Shown here: positions 7,831 through 15,460 of the stretch, piece by piece
Position numbering within the stretch: the first letter of the stretch is position 1
How the letters are laid out: each line of letters starts with the position of its first letter
Assembly (NCBI RefSeq): GCF_018129065.1
Contig: NZ_JAAEDM010000027.1
Coordinates: 1-49,105, forward strand
Origin: Neoroseomonas soli
GTDB taxonomy: Bacteria; Pseudomonadota; Alphaproteobacteria; Acetobacterales; Acetobacteraceae
DNA: 49,105 nucleotides
Direction of reading: 5' to 3'
Notes under the pieces: generated by a model
Database searches by the model: none
What the model saw: the letters and a program-made list of their open reading frames with translations, nothing else
What the model was told of the DNA's origin: nothing
Made by a program: the position numbers and the translations under genes

Positions 7831-9663
7831 ATGCAGGTCACCGAGCTCGCGAATGACGGGCTGAAGCGCGCCTACTCCGTCACCGTTTCCGCGGGCGACA
7901 TCGCCTCCACGCGCGACAAGCGCCTCGCGGAGATTGCCAAGACCGTCTCCATGCCGGGCTTTCGTCCGGGCAAGGTGCCGCTCTCGGTGGTCAAGCAGCG
8001 CTACGGCTCCTCCGTGCTCGGCGAGGTGCTGGAGCAGTCCGTCACCGACGCCTCGCGCAAGGTGGTGGACGACCGCGGCCTGAAGCCCGCCCAGCAGCCG
8101 AAGATCGAGGTCACGAACTTCGCCGACGGCGCCGACCTCGAATTCCGCATGGACTTCGAGGTGCTGCCCGAAGTGCCGATGCCCGACTTCGCCGGCATCG
8201 AGCTCGAGCGCCTGAAGGCCGAGCCGACCGATGAAGCGATCGACAAGGCGCTCGCCTCCATCGCCGAGCGCAACGGCACGCTCGAGGACGCCGAGCCGCG
8301 CGCCGCCGGCAAGGGCGACGTGCTGGTCTGCGACTTCACCGGCCGCCTGCCGGCGGACCTGCTGAAGAACGGCCCCGGCCTCGGCGCCCGTCCGGGCAAG
8401 CCGGGCGAGATTCCGACCGGTTGGGACGTGGACCTCGCTGGCGGGCTCGAGCGCGAGATCGCCGCGATCGGCGCCGAGAAGGGCCTGCCCTATTTCGACC
8501 TGGCGGTGAAGGGCACGGCGAGCGAGGCCGGCGCCATCCGCATCTACGCCGCCCAGCCCAATGCGCTCTCGGCCAAGCCGGGCGCGGTGCTGACGCTGGC
8601 GATGTCGGTGCATCCGGTGGCCGGCGCGCTGCCGGAGGGTGCGAAGGCGTCGCTCGGCTTCAACGAGCGGTCGGAGAACGACTTCATCCGCGCCTCCCGC
8701 GCGCCGGCGACGCTGGCCGAAGCCGGCGACCGCGCGACCCTGACCATGACCGACGACGCCGCGCTCGCCCATGCGCGCCCGGTGTTCGAGATCCCGGTCG
8801 CGGCCGGCGCCGCGGTGGACGTGACGCTGCGCGTCGGCCCGGCCCGCGTCTTCGCCGGCGCCGAGGAGCCGGAGGCGCGTGCCTTCTCCGGCGGCGCGGC
8901 GAGCGACATGCCGATCGAGGTCGGCGGGATGGGCTTCATCCCCGGCTTCACGGAGCAGATGGAAGGCCTCGCCCCGGGCGAATCGCGCGACATCGACGTG
9001 GTGTTCCCGGGCGACTACGGCTCGGCCGAACTCGCGGGCAAGCACGCGCGCTTCACCATCGCGGCCAAGGCGCTCAAGACGCGCAAGGCCCGCGCGGTGG
9101 ATGATGAGCTGGCCAAGGTCGTCGGCATGGAGGACCTCGGCGCGCTGAAGGAGGCGATCCGCGGCTCGCTCCAGCGCGAATACGATGCGCTGTCGCGCCT
9201 GCGCGTGAAGCGCGCGCTGCTCGACAAGCTCGCCGACCAGGCGTCCTTCGCCGTGCCCGATGGCATGGTGGAGGCCGAGTTCGGCCAGATCTGGCAGCGC
9301 GTGGAGGCCGACCTCAAGGCCGGCCGCCTCGACGAGGACGACCAGGGCAAGGACGAGACGACGCTGAAGGCGGAATACCGCGGCATCGCGGAGCGCCGCA
9401 TCCGCCTCGGCCTGATGCTCTCGGAGATCGGCCGGACCAACAACGTCCAGGTCGGCGCCGAGGAGATGGCCCGCGCCGTCCGCCAGGAAGCCTCCCGCTA
9501 TCCGGGCCAGGAGCAGCAGGTGCTGGAGTTCTTCCGCAAGAACCCGCAGGCCGCCGAAAGCCTGCGCGCGCCGATCTTCGAGGAGAAGGTCGTCGACTTC
9601 GTGCTCGAACTGGCGAAGGTGACCGAGCGCCAGGTCGCGCCGGACGAACTCGCCGCCGCCTGA
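7831..9663 (+). CDS. tig: trigger factor with a ~170-residue insertion in its PPIase domain
   Basis: Trigger factor is the ribosome-bound chaperone and prolyl isomerase for nascent chains. This protein has 610 residues, whereas the family is usually about 430-450. Residues 1-150 form the ribosome-binding tail domain with the signature region GFRPGKVPLSVVKQRYG. The FKBP-type PPIase domain starts with VLVCDFTGRLP (to residue 174) and resumes at AFSGGAAS (residue 351) and GFIPGFTEQMEGL. Between them lie about 172 foreign residues. The C-terminal chaperone domain follows to the end. The insert contains LPYFDLAVKGTASEAG and AGAAVDVTLRVG and resembles phage tail-fibre jelly-roll modules. The ATG at 7831 fits the family N-terminus (MQVTELANDGLKRAY); an upstream GTG falls inside the tRNA. 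No clpP/clpX follows, unlike many alphaproteobacteria. Confidence 0.93.
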   Translation: MQVTELANDGLKRAYSVTVSAGDIASTRDKRLAEIAKTVSMPGFRPGKVPLSVVKQRYGSSVLGEVLEQSVTDASRKVVDDRGLKPAQQPKIEVTNFADGADLEFRMDFEVLPEVPMPDFAGIELERLKAEPTDEAIDKALASIAERNGTLEDAEPRAAGKGDVLVCDFTGRLPADLLKNGPGLGARPGKPGEIPTGWDVDLAGGLEREIAAIGAEKGLPYFDLAVKGTASEAGAIRIYAAQPNALSAKPGAVLTLAMSVHPVAGALPEGAKASLGFNERSENDFIRASRAPATLAEAGDRATLTMTDDAALAHARPVFEIPVAAGAAVDVTLRVGPARVFAGAEEPEARAFSGGAASDMPIEVGGMGFIPGFTEQMEGLAPGESRDIDVVFPGDYGSAELAGKHARFTIAAKALKTRKARAVDDELAKVVGMEDLGALKEAIRGSLQREYDALSRLRVKRALLDKLADQASFAVPDGMVEAEFGQIWQRVEADLKAGRLDEDDQGKDETTLKAEYRGIAERRIRLGLMLSEIGRTNNVQVGAEEMARAVRQEASRYPGQEQQVLEFFRKNPQAAESLRAPIFEEKVVDFVLELAKVTERQVAPDELAAA

Positions 9664-9708
9664 CGCGGGGGGCCGGCGGCATGGCCGCCGGCCGGGGCAG
9701 GGGACAGG

Positions 9709-9750
9709 ATGGGCCGTCGGGGCTGTGGCTCCGGCGGCCCATTTCCTTTC
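9709..9750 (+). terminator. probable intrinsic terminator of tig
   Basis: ATGGGCCGTCGG (9709-9720) pairs with CCGGCGGCCCAT (9731-9742) over 12 bases with one G-T wobble and a 10-base loop, followed by TTCCTTTCC. A second GC-rich perfect hairpin at 9671-9693 precedes it. Confidence 0.55.
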
Positions 9751-9849
9751 CGCTCCTCCCGCCGCGGCACCGCCAGGCACGACTGCGCCTCGCGGGGGAT
9801 GGGTCGCGTCGCGCGGTCCGCCGCCCCTCATTCATGCATGCCGCGCAGG

Positions 9850-9874
9850 ACTTCTTCGCCTGCTCGGAAGAAGT
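9850..9874. promoter_or_regulatory. inverted repeat upstream of the Liv operon, possible operator
   Basis: ACTTCTTC (9850-9857) and GAAGAAGT (9867-9874) form a perfect 8-base inverted repeat with a 9-base spacer. The segment after it (TTTGAAAAATAAGGAATAT) is strikingly AT-rich for this genome and could hold the promoter. The start codon of livG is 120 bases downstream. Confidence 0.4.
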
Positions 9875-9993
9875 TTGAAAAATAAGGAATATGACGCGTG
9901 CTGCGGCTTGCGCGGCGCGCGGCGCCTTGCCTAGATGCACGGGAGAGGAACGAGCGGCCATCCAGGCCGCCAGGAAAGGGGAGAGCTGCCAGG

Positions 9994-10764
9994 GTGTCCG
10001 ACGCCATCCTCGAGACGGCGGGTCTGACGAAGGAGTTCCGGGGTTTCGTCGCGGTCAACGACGTGAACCTGAGCATCCGACGCGGCACGATTCACGGTCT
10101 GATCGGCCCCAACGGCGCCGGCAAGACGACCTGCTTCAATCTCCTCACCAAGTTCCTGCAGCCGACCCGCGGCACCATCCGCTACGACGGGCGCGACATC
10201 ACCGGGATGAAGCCGGCCGAGGTCGCGCGGCTCGGCCTCGTGCGTTCCTTCCAGATCTCCGCGGTCTTCCCGCACCTGACGGTGCTCGAGAACGTTCGCG
10301 TGTCGCTGCAGCGCTCGCGCGGCGGGTCCTTCGATTTCTGGCGCCCCGATTCGATCCTGCGTTCCTACGATGCGCGGGCGCGCGAATTGCTCGAGGATGT
10401 CGGACTCTCGGCCTATGCGAACCTGACGGCCGGCGAACTGCCCTATGGCCGCAAGCGCGCGCTGGAGATCGCGACGACCCTCGCGCTCGACCCGGTGATG
10501 ATGCTGCTGGACGAACCGACGGCGGGCATGACGCATGACGACGTCGGGCGAATCGTCTCGCTGATCCGGCGCGTCTCTGCCGGTCGCACGGTGCTGCTGG
10601 TGGAGCACAACCTGACGGTGGTCTCCGGGCTCTGCGACTTCATCACCGTCCTCGCCCGCGGTCGCGTGCTGGCGGAAGGCGACTACGCGACGGTGGCGCG
10701 CAACCCGGATGTCGTCACCGCCTATCTCGGCACCGAAGCCCCGACGGAGGCGGCCCATGGCTGA
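9994..10764 (+). CDS. livG: Liv-type ABC transporter ATP-binding protein
   Basis: This 256-residue protein is an ATPase of the branched-chain amino acid (HAAT) ABC family and works at the cytoplasmic face with the permeases at 15461 and 16349. Walker A is GPNGAGKTT (residues 38-46) and Walker B is MMLLDEPTAGM. The signature loop reads LPYGRKRALEIA, a normal LivG variant of LSGGQ. The long FRGFVAVNDV and SFQISAVFPHLTVLENV segments are LivG-like. The GTG at 9994 (VSDAILETAG) follows AAAGGGGAGA at a spacing of nine bases; the open frame upstream lacks a family match. It overlaps the next gene by eight bases (ATGGCTGA). Confidence 0.93.
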   Translation: MSDAILETAGLTKEFRGFVAVNDVNLSIRRGTIHGLIGPNGAGKTTCFNLLTKFLQPTRGTIRYDGRDITGMKPAEVARLGLVRSFQISAVFPHLTVLENVRVSLQRSRGGSFDFWRPDSILRSYDARARELLEDVGLSAYANLTAGELPYGRKRALEIATTLALDPVMMLLDEPTAGMTHDDVGRIVSLIRRVSAGRTVLLVEHNLTVVSGLCDFITVLARGRVLAEGDYATVARNPDVVTAYLGTEAPTEAAHG

Positions 10765-11503
10765 TGTGCTCGCCGAACTGCCGATCGCGACACAGGATGG
10801 CAGTGCGCCGCTGATGCTCGTGCGCGGGCTCGAGGCCTGGTACGGTGAGAGCCATGTGCTGCACGGCGTGAACCTCGAAGTCCGCGAGGGCGAGGTCGTC
10901 ACCCTGCTCGGCCGCAATGGCGCGGGCAAGACAACGACGCTGCGCTCGATCATGGGCGTGGTGCCGAAGCGCAGCGGCTCGGTGCACTATGCCGGGCGGG
11001 AGTTGATCGGGGCGCGCTCCGACATCATCGCCCGCGCCGGCATCGGCTACGTCCCGGAGGAGCGCGGCATCTTCGCCTCGCTCGACGTGACCGAGAACCT
11101 GATGCTGCCGCCGGTGGTCCGCCCTGGCGGACTGCCGCTCGACGAGATCTACGAGCTGTTCCCCAACCTGCGCGAGCGTGCGCGCAGCCAGGGCACCAAG
11201 CTTTCGGGCGGCGAGCAACAGATGCTCGCGATCGCGCGCATCCTGCGCACGGGTGCCAAGCTGCTGCTGCTGGACGAGCCCTCCGAGGGCCTCGCGCCCG
11301 TCATCGTGCAGCAGATCGGCCGCACCATCCGGAAACTGAAGGAGCGCGGCTTCACCGTGGTGCTGGTGGAGCAGAATTTCCGCTTCGCCCAGACGGTGGC
11401 CGACCGCCATTACGTGATGGAGCACGGCAAGGTGGTGGACACGGTCCGCAACGAGGACCTCACCGCCTCCCTTGAGCGGCTGCAGCAATACCTCGGCGTC
11501 TGA
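10757..11503 (+). CDS. livF: Liv-type ABC transporter ATP-binding protein
   Basis: This is the second ATPase of the operon, with 248 residues. Walker A is GRNGAGKTT (residues 52-60), the signature is LSGGEQQMLAIA and Walker B is LLLLDEPSEGLAP, the last motif being typical of LivF. It pairs with LivG to drive uptake through the two membrane subunits encoded downstream. The ATG at 10757 lies inside the end of livG, indicating translational coupling. The protein begins with about 18 residues before the usual LivF start, so MLVRGLEAWYG could mark the core domain. Confidence 0.93.
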   Translation: MADVLAELPIATQDGSAPLMLVRGLEAWYGESHVLHGVNLEVREGEVVTLLGRNGAGKTTTLRSIMGVVPKRSGSVHYAGRELIGARSDIIARAGIGYVPEERGIFASLDVTENLMLPPVVRPGGLPLDEIYELFPNLRERARSQGTKLSGGEQQMLAIARILRTGAKLLLLDEPSEGLAPVIVQQIGRTIRKLKERGFTVVLVEQNFRFAQTVADRHYVMEHGKVVDTVRNEDLTASLERLQQYLGV

Positions 11504-11570
11504 CGCCGAGCGACGGGCCTCGGGCACCCGAACCGGGTCGGGCGCCGGGCCACCAGCAAGGAGAGTACCC

Positions 11571-12812
11571 ATGACCGACCTGTCGCGCCGCACCCTCCTC
11601 GCCGCCGGAACGGCCGCCGCCGCCACCGGCGCGCTGCCGATCTCACGGGCGCGCGCGCAGGCCGCGAACACGATCAAGATCGGCGTCCTGAACGACCAAT
11701 CGGGTCTCTATCGCGACCTCTCCGGGCCGGGCTCGACCGCCTGCGTGCGCCAGGCGGTGCAGGAACTCGGCGCGCTCGGCTTCAACGTCGAGGTGATCCA
11801 GGCCGACCACCAGAACCGCCCGGATGTCGGCTCCAACATCGCGCGGCAGTGGCTCGATCGCGACGGCGTCGATCTCATCATCGACGTGCCGACCTCCTCC
11901 GTCGCGCTCGCCGTTGCCGGCGTCGTGCGGGAGAAGAACAAGGCCTACATCAACAGCACCGGCGCCTCCTCCGACCTGACCGGGTCCCAGTGCAGCCCGA
12001 ACACCGTGCACTGGACCTATGACACCTGGATGCTGGCGAACGGCACCGGCGGGGCAATGGTGCGCGCGGGCGGCGACACCTGGTTCTTCATCACCGCCGA
12101 CTACGCCTTCGGCCATGCGCTCGAGCGCGACACGACGGGCTTCATCCGCGCCAATGGCGGTCGCGTGCTCGGCTCCGTGCGCACGCCCTTCCCGGGCACC
12201 ACGGACTTCTCCTCCTTCCTCGTGCAGGCGCAGGCTTCCCGCGCGAAGGTGATCGGCCTCGCCAATGCCGGCGGCGACACCATCAACTGCATCAAGCAGG
12301 CGGCCGAGTTCGGCATCACGCGGCGCGGCGTGAAGCTGGCCGGGCTGCTGGTGTTCATCACCGATGTCCATTCGCTCGGCCTGCAGACGGCGCAGGGGCT
12401 GTCGCTGACGGAATCCTTCTACTGGGACCTCAATGACCGCACCCGCGCGCTGACCACGCGCGTGCGGCCGAACATGCCGGCCAACGCGCCGCCGACCATG
12501 GCGCAGGCCGGCTGCTATGCCGGCGCGCTGCACTACCTCAAGGCGGTGAAGGAGATGGGCGTCGCCGCGGCCAAGGCCGATGGCGCGGCGACCATCGCGC
12601 GCATGAAGGCGATGCCGACCAATGACGACGCCTTCGGCGAGGGCACGATCCGCCCCGACGGCCGCAAGATCCACCCCGTCTATCTTTTCGAGGTGAAGGC
12701 GCCGGGCGAGAGCCGCGGGCCGTGGGATTACTACAAGGTGGTCCAGACCGTGCCGGCCGACCAGGCCTTCCGCCCGCTGGCGGAAGGCGGCTGCGCCCTG
12801 GTCCGGGGCTGA
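11571..12812 (+). CDS. Liv-type ABC substrate-binding protein, paralogue 1
   Basis: This 413-residue exported protein is a type I periplasmic binding protein of the HAAT family, which delivers amino acids, amides or aromatic acids to Liv permeases. The N-terminus carries a twin-arginine-like signal (SRRTLLAAG...ARAQA), and the mature part begins ANTIKIGVLNDQSGLY. Conserved stretches shared with its two neighbours include WFFITADYAFGHALERDT and AYINSTGASSDLTGS. The ATG at 11571 follows AAGGAGAG. It is the first of three tandem paralogues in one operon. The ligand is unknown. Confidence 0.9.
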   Translation: MTDLSRRTLLAAGTAAAATGALPISRARAQAANTIKIGVLNDQSGLYRDLSGPGSTACVRQAVQELGALGFNVEVIQADHQNRPDVGSNIARQWLDRDGVDLIIDVPTSSVALAVAGVVREKNKAYINSTGASSDLTGSQCSPNTVHWTYDTWMLANGTGGAMVRAGGDTWFFITADYAFGHALERDTTGFIRANGGRVLGSVRTPFPGTTDFSSFLVQAQASRAKVIGLANAGGDTINCIKQAAEFGITRRGVKLAGLLVFITDVHSLGLQTAQGLSLTESFYWDLNDRTRALTTRVRPNMPANAPPTMAQAGCYAGALHYLKAVKEMGVAAAKADGAATIARMKAMPTNDDAFGEGTIRPDGRKIHPVYLFEVKAPGESRGPWDYYKVVQTVPADQAFRPLAEGGCALVRG

Positions 12813-12833
12813 CCGCAGAGAACAGGGGGCGGA

Positions 12834-12849
12834 GCGGGGCAAACCCCGC
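12834..12849 (+). other. intercistronic hairpin between binding-protein paralogues 1 and 2
   Basis: GCGGGG (12834-12839) pairs with CCCCGC (12844-12849) around a CAAA loop, with partly complementary flanks. No T-run follows, so it looks like an mRNA-stabilising or processing hairpin, not a terminator. Confidence 0.4.
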
Positions 12850-12882
12850 CCGCCTCTCCTACGGGATAAAAGGGAGACAGGG

Positions 12883-14130
12883 ATGACGTCATTGAACCGC
12901 CGCAGTCTGATTGCCGCCGCCGCCTTCGGTGCCGGCGCCGGGGCGCTGCCCATCCATCGGGCGCGCGCCCAGGCCGCCAACACGATCAGGATCGGCGTCC
13001 TGAACGACCAGTCGGGCCTCTATCGCGACGTGAACGGCCCGGGCTCGGTCGCCTGCGTGCGGCAGGCCATCGCCGATTTCGGCGCGGCGGCGAAGGGCAT
13101 CAATGTCGAGGTGCTGGTGGCCGACCACCAGAACCGCCCCGATGTCGGCGTCAACATCTCCCGCCAGTGGATCGACCGCGATGGCGTGGACCTGATCATC
13201 GACGTGCCGACCTCCTCCGTCGCGCTCGCCGTCGCCGGCGTCGTGCGGGAGAAGAACAAGGCCTACATCAATTCGTCCGGCGCGACCTCGGACCTCACGG
13301 GCTCGGCCTGCTCGCCGAACACCGTGCACTGGACCTACGACACCTACATGCTGGCGAAGTCCACCGGCGGGGCGATGGTGCGCGCGGGCGGCGACACCTG
13401 GTTCTTCATCACCGCGGACTACGCCTTCGGCCATGCGCTGGAACGCGACACCTCCGCCTTCATCCGCGCCGCGGGCGGCCGCGTGCTGGGTTCGGTCCGC
13501 ACGCCCTTCCCAGGCACGACGGACTTCTCCTCCTTCCTCGTGCAGGCGCAGGCCTCGCGCGCGAAGGTCGTCGGGCTTGCGAATGCGGGCGGCGACACGA
13601 TCAACTCCATCAAGCAGGCGGCCGAGTTCGGGCTGACGCGGCGCGGGGTGAAGCTCGCGGCTCTGCTGATGTTCATCTCGGACGTCCATGCGCTCGGCCT
13701 GGCCACCGCGCAGGGCCTCGTCTGCACCGAGACCTTCTACTGGGATCTCAACGACCGGACCCGCGCCTTCACGCAGCGCGTGCTGCCCTCGATGCCGCAG
13801 GGGCTGCGCCCGGGCATGGCGCAGGCGGGGTGCTACTCGGGCGTGTTGCACTACCTCAAGGCCGTGGCCGATCTCGGCGTCGCGGCGGCGAAGGCGAGCG
13901 GCACGGACACGGTCGCGCGCATGAAGGCGATGCCGGCCGACGACGACGCCTTCGGCCCCGGCAGCATCCGCGCCGACGGGCGCAAGCTGCACCCGGCCTA
14001 CCTGCTCGAGGTGAAGGCACCGGGCGAAAGCCGCGGGGCGTGGGACTACTACAAGCCGCTGCAGACCACCGCTGCGGATGAAGCTTTCCGCCCGCTCTCC
14101 GAAGGCGGGTGCGCGCTCGTCCGCAGTTGA
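12883..14130 (+). CDS. Liv-type ABC substrate-binding protein, paralogue 2
   Basis: This 415-residue paralogue is very close to the preceding gene product over its whole length, down to runs of identical DNA. The signal region is LNRRSLIAAAAFGAGAG...ARAQA, a twin-arginine-like type. The mature protein has the same NTIRIGVLNDQSGLY start and the same central block WFFITADYAFGHALERDT. Differences cluster in the segment after the shared VLVADHQNRPDVG block and in the C-terminal half (TFYWDLNDRTRAF; LPSMPQGLRPGMAQ), so ligand preference may have diverged. GGGAGACAGGG lies before the ATG. It likely arose by tandem duplication. Confidence 0.9.
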   Translation: MTSLNRRSLIAAAAFGAGAGALPIHRARAQAANTIRIGVLNDQSGLYRDVNGPGSVACVRQAIADFGAAAKGINVEVLVADHQNRPDVGVNISRQWIDRDGVDLIIDVPTSSVALAVAGVVREKNKAYINSSGATSDLTGSACSPNTVHWTYDTYMLAKSTGGAMVRAGGDTWFFITADYAFGHALERDTSAFIRAAGGRVLGSVRTPFPGTTDFSSFLVQAQASRAKVVGLANAGGDTINSIKQAAEFGLTRRGVKLAALLMFISDVHALGLATAQGLVCTETFYWDLNDRTRAFTQRVLPSMPQGLRPGMAQAGCYSGVLHYLKAVADLGVAAAKASGTDTVARMKAMPADDDAFGPGSIRADGRKLHPAYLLEVKAPGESRGAWDYYKPLQTTAADEAFRPLSEGGCALVRS

Positions 14131-14142
14131 AGCTCAATGCCT

Positions 14143-14178
14143 GCCGCGGCACGGGGAGGCAACATCCCCGGCCGCGGC
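14143..14178 (+). other. intercistronic hairpin between binding-protein paralogues 2 and 3
   Basis: GCCGCGGC (14143-14150) plus CGGGGA (14152-14157) pair with TCCCCG (14165-14170) plus GCCGCGGC (14171-14178), giving a 14-bp stem with one bulged A and a 7-base loop. No T-run follows. It resembles a stabilising or processing element. Confidence 0.5.
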
Positions 14179-14212
14179 GCCATAAGGCCGCAATGACAGG
14201 GAGGTTGAACCG

Positions 14213-15442
14213 ATGATGCATCGCCGTACGTTGCTTGCCGCAGGCACCGCCGCTGCGGTCATGCCCGCGCCGCTGTCTCGCGCGCGGGCCCAGGCCAACA
14301 CGATCAAGATCGGCGTGCTGAACGACCAGTCCGGCAACTACAGCTACATCGCCGGGCTCAACGGGGTCATCATGGCGCAGGTCGCCGCGCAGGAATTCGG
14401 CAACCGCGGCTTCAACGTCGAGATCCTCTCCGCCGACCACCAGAACAAGCCCGATGTCGGCGCCAATATTGCTCGGCAGTGGCTCGACCGCGACGGCGTG
14501 GACATGATCCTCGATGTGCCGACGTCCTCGATCGGCCTGGCCGTCAACGGCATCTGCCGCGAGAAGAACAAGGCCTACATCAACGTCGGCTCCGCGACCG
14601 CCGACCTGACCGGGTCGCAGTGCAGCCCGAACACCGCCCATTGGGTGTACGACACCTACATGCTGGCGAAGTCCACCGGTGGCGCGATGGTGCGCGCGGG
14701 CGGCGACAGCTGGTTCTTCATCACCGCCGACTATGCCTTCGGCCACGCGCTGGAACGCGACACCACGACGTTCGTGCGCGCAGCCGGCGGGCGCGTCATG
14801 GGGGGCGTGCGCTATCCCTTCCCGGCGACCACGGACTTCTCTTCCTTCATCGTCCAGGCCCAGGCCTCGCGCGCGAAGGTGATCGGCCTCGCGAATGCCG
14901 GGCAGGACACCACCAACTGCATCAAGCAGATCGCCGAATTCGGCCTGACCCGCCGCGGCACCAAGGTCGCCGCACTGCTCATGTTCATCGCCGACGTCCA
15001 TGCCCTTGGCCTTGACGTGGCGCAGGGGCTCGTGATGACGGAGAGCTTCTACTGGGACATGAACGACCGCACGCGCACCTTCACCCAGCGTGTGCGCCCG
15101 CGCCTCAACAACGGCCAGGTGCCGAACATGGTCACCGCCGGGAACTACTCCGGCACGCTGCACTACCTGAAGGCGGTCGCGGACATGGGCGTGGCGGCGG
15201 CCAAGGCCTCGGGCGTGGACGTGATCAACCGGATGAAGGCGATGCCGACCGAGGACGACGCCTTCGGCACCGGCACCATCCGCCCGGACGGAAGGCGGAT
15301 CATCCCTTCCTTCCTCTTCGAGGTGAAATCCCCGGCCGAATCCCGGGCCCCGTGGGATTACCTGAAGCTGCTGCAGACCACCCCCGCCGAGGAAGCCTTC
15401 CGGCCCCTCGCCGAAGGCGGCTGCTCCCTCGTGCGTTCCTGA
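14213..15442 (+). CDS. Liv-type ABC substrate-binding protein, paralogue 3
   Basis: This 409-residue member is the most diverged of the three paralogues but keeps the same architecture and the shared block WFFITADYAFGHALERDT. The signal is MHRRTLLAAG...SRARAQA with a twin arginine. The segment after VLNDQSGNYSYIAGLNGV differs clearly from the other two, where residues near the ligand pocket are expected. GGGAGG precedes the ATG; an alternative ATG one codon later (MHRR) is equally possible. The permease gene follows after only 18 bases and without a hairpin. Confidence 0.9.
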   Translation: MMHRRTLLAAGTAAAVMPAPLSRARAQANTIKIGVLNDQSGNYSYIAGLNGVIMAQVAAQEFGNRGFNVEILSADHQNKPDVGANIARQWLDRDGVDMILDVPTSSIGLAVNGICREKNKAYINVGSATADLTGSQCSPNTAHWVYDTYMLAKSTGGAMVRAGGDSWFFITADYAFGHALERDTTTFVRAAGGRVMGGVRYPFPATTDFSSFIVQAQASRAKVIGLANAGQDTTNCIKQIAEFGLTRRGTKVAALLMFIADVHALGLDVAQGLVMTESFYWDMNDRTRTFTQRVRPRLNNGQVPNMVTAGNYSGTLHYLKAVADMGVAAAKASGVDVINRMKAMPTEDDAFGTGTIRPDGRRIIPSFLFEVKSPAESRAPWDYLKLLQTTPAEEAFRPLAEGGCSLVRS

Positions 15443-15460
15443 CAAGGACCTGACCACCGC

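Larger units (their letters stand above)
9664..9993. other. 330-bp intergenic region: terminator hairpins and inverted repeat
   Basis: No gene is supported. It holds a perfect 10-bp hairpin with an ATG loop (9671-9693), a terminator-like hairpin (9709-9750) and an 8-bp inverted repeat (9850-9874) upstream of the Liv operon. Confidence 0.6.

Noticed and set aside
9671-9693. Perfect hairpin GGCCGGCGGC-ATG-GCCGCCGGCC as the tig terminator
   Set aside because: No T-run follows. The next hairpin (9709-9750) with a TTTCCTTTCC tail is the better candidate.
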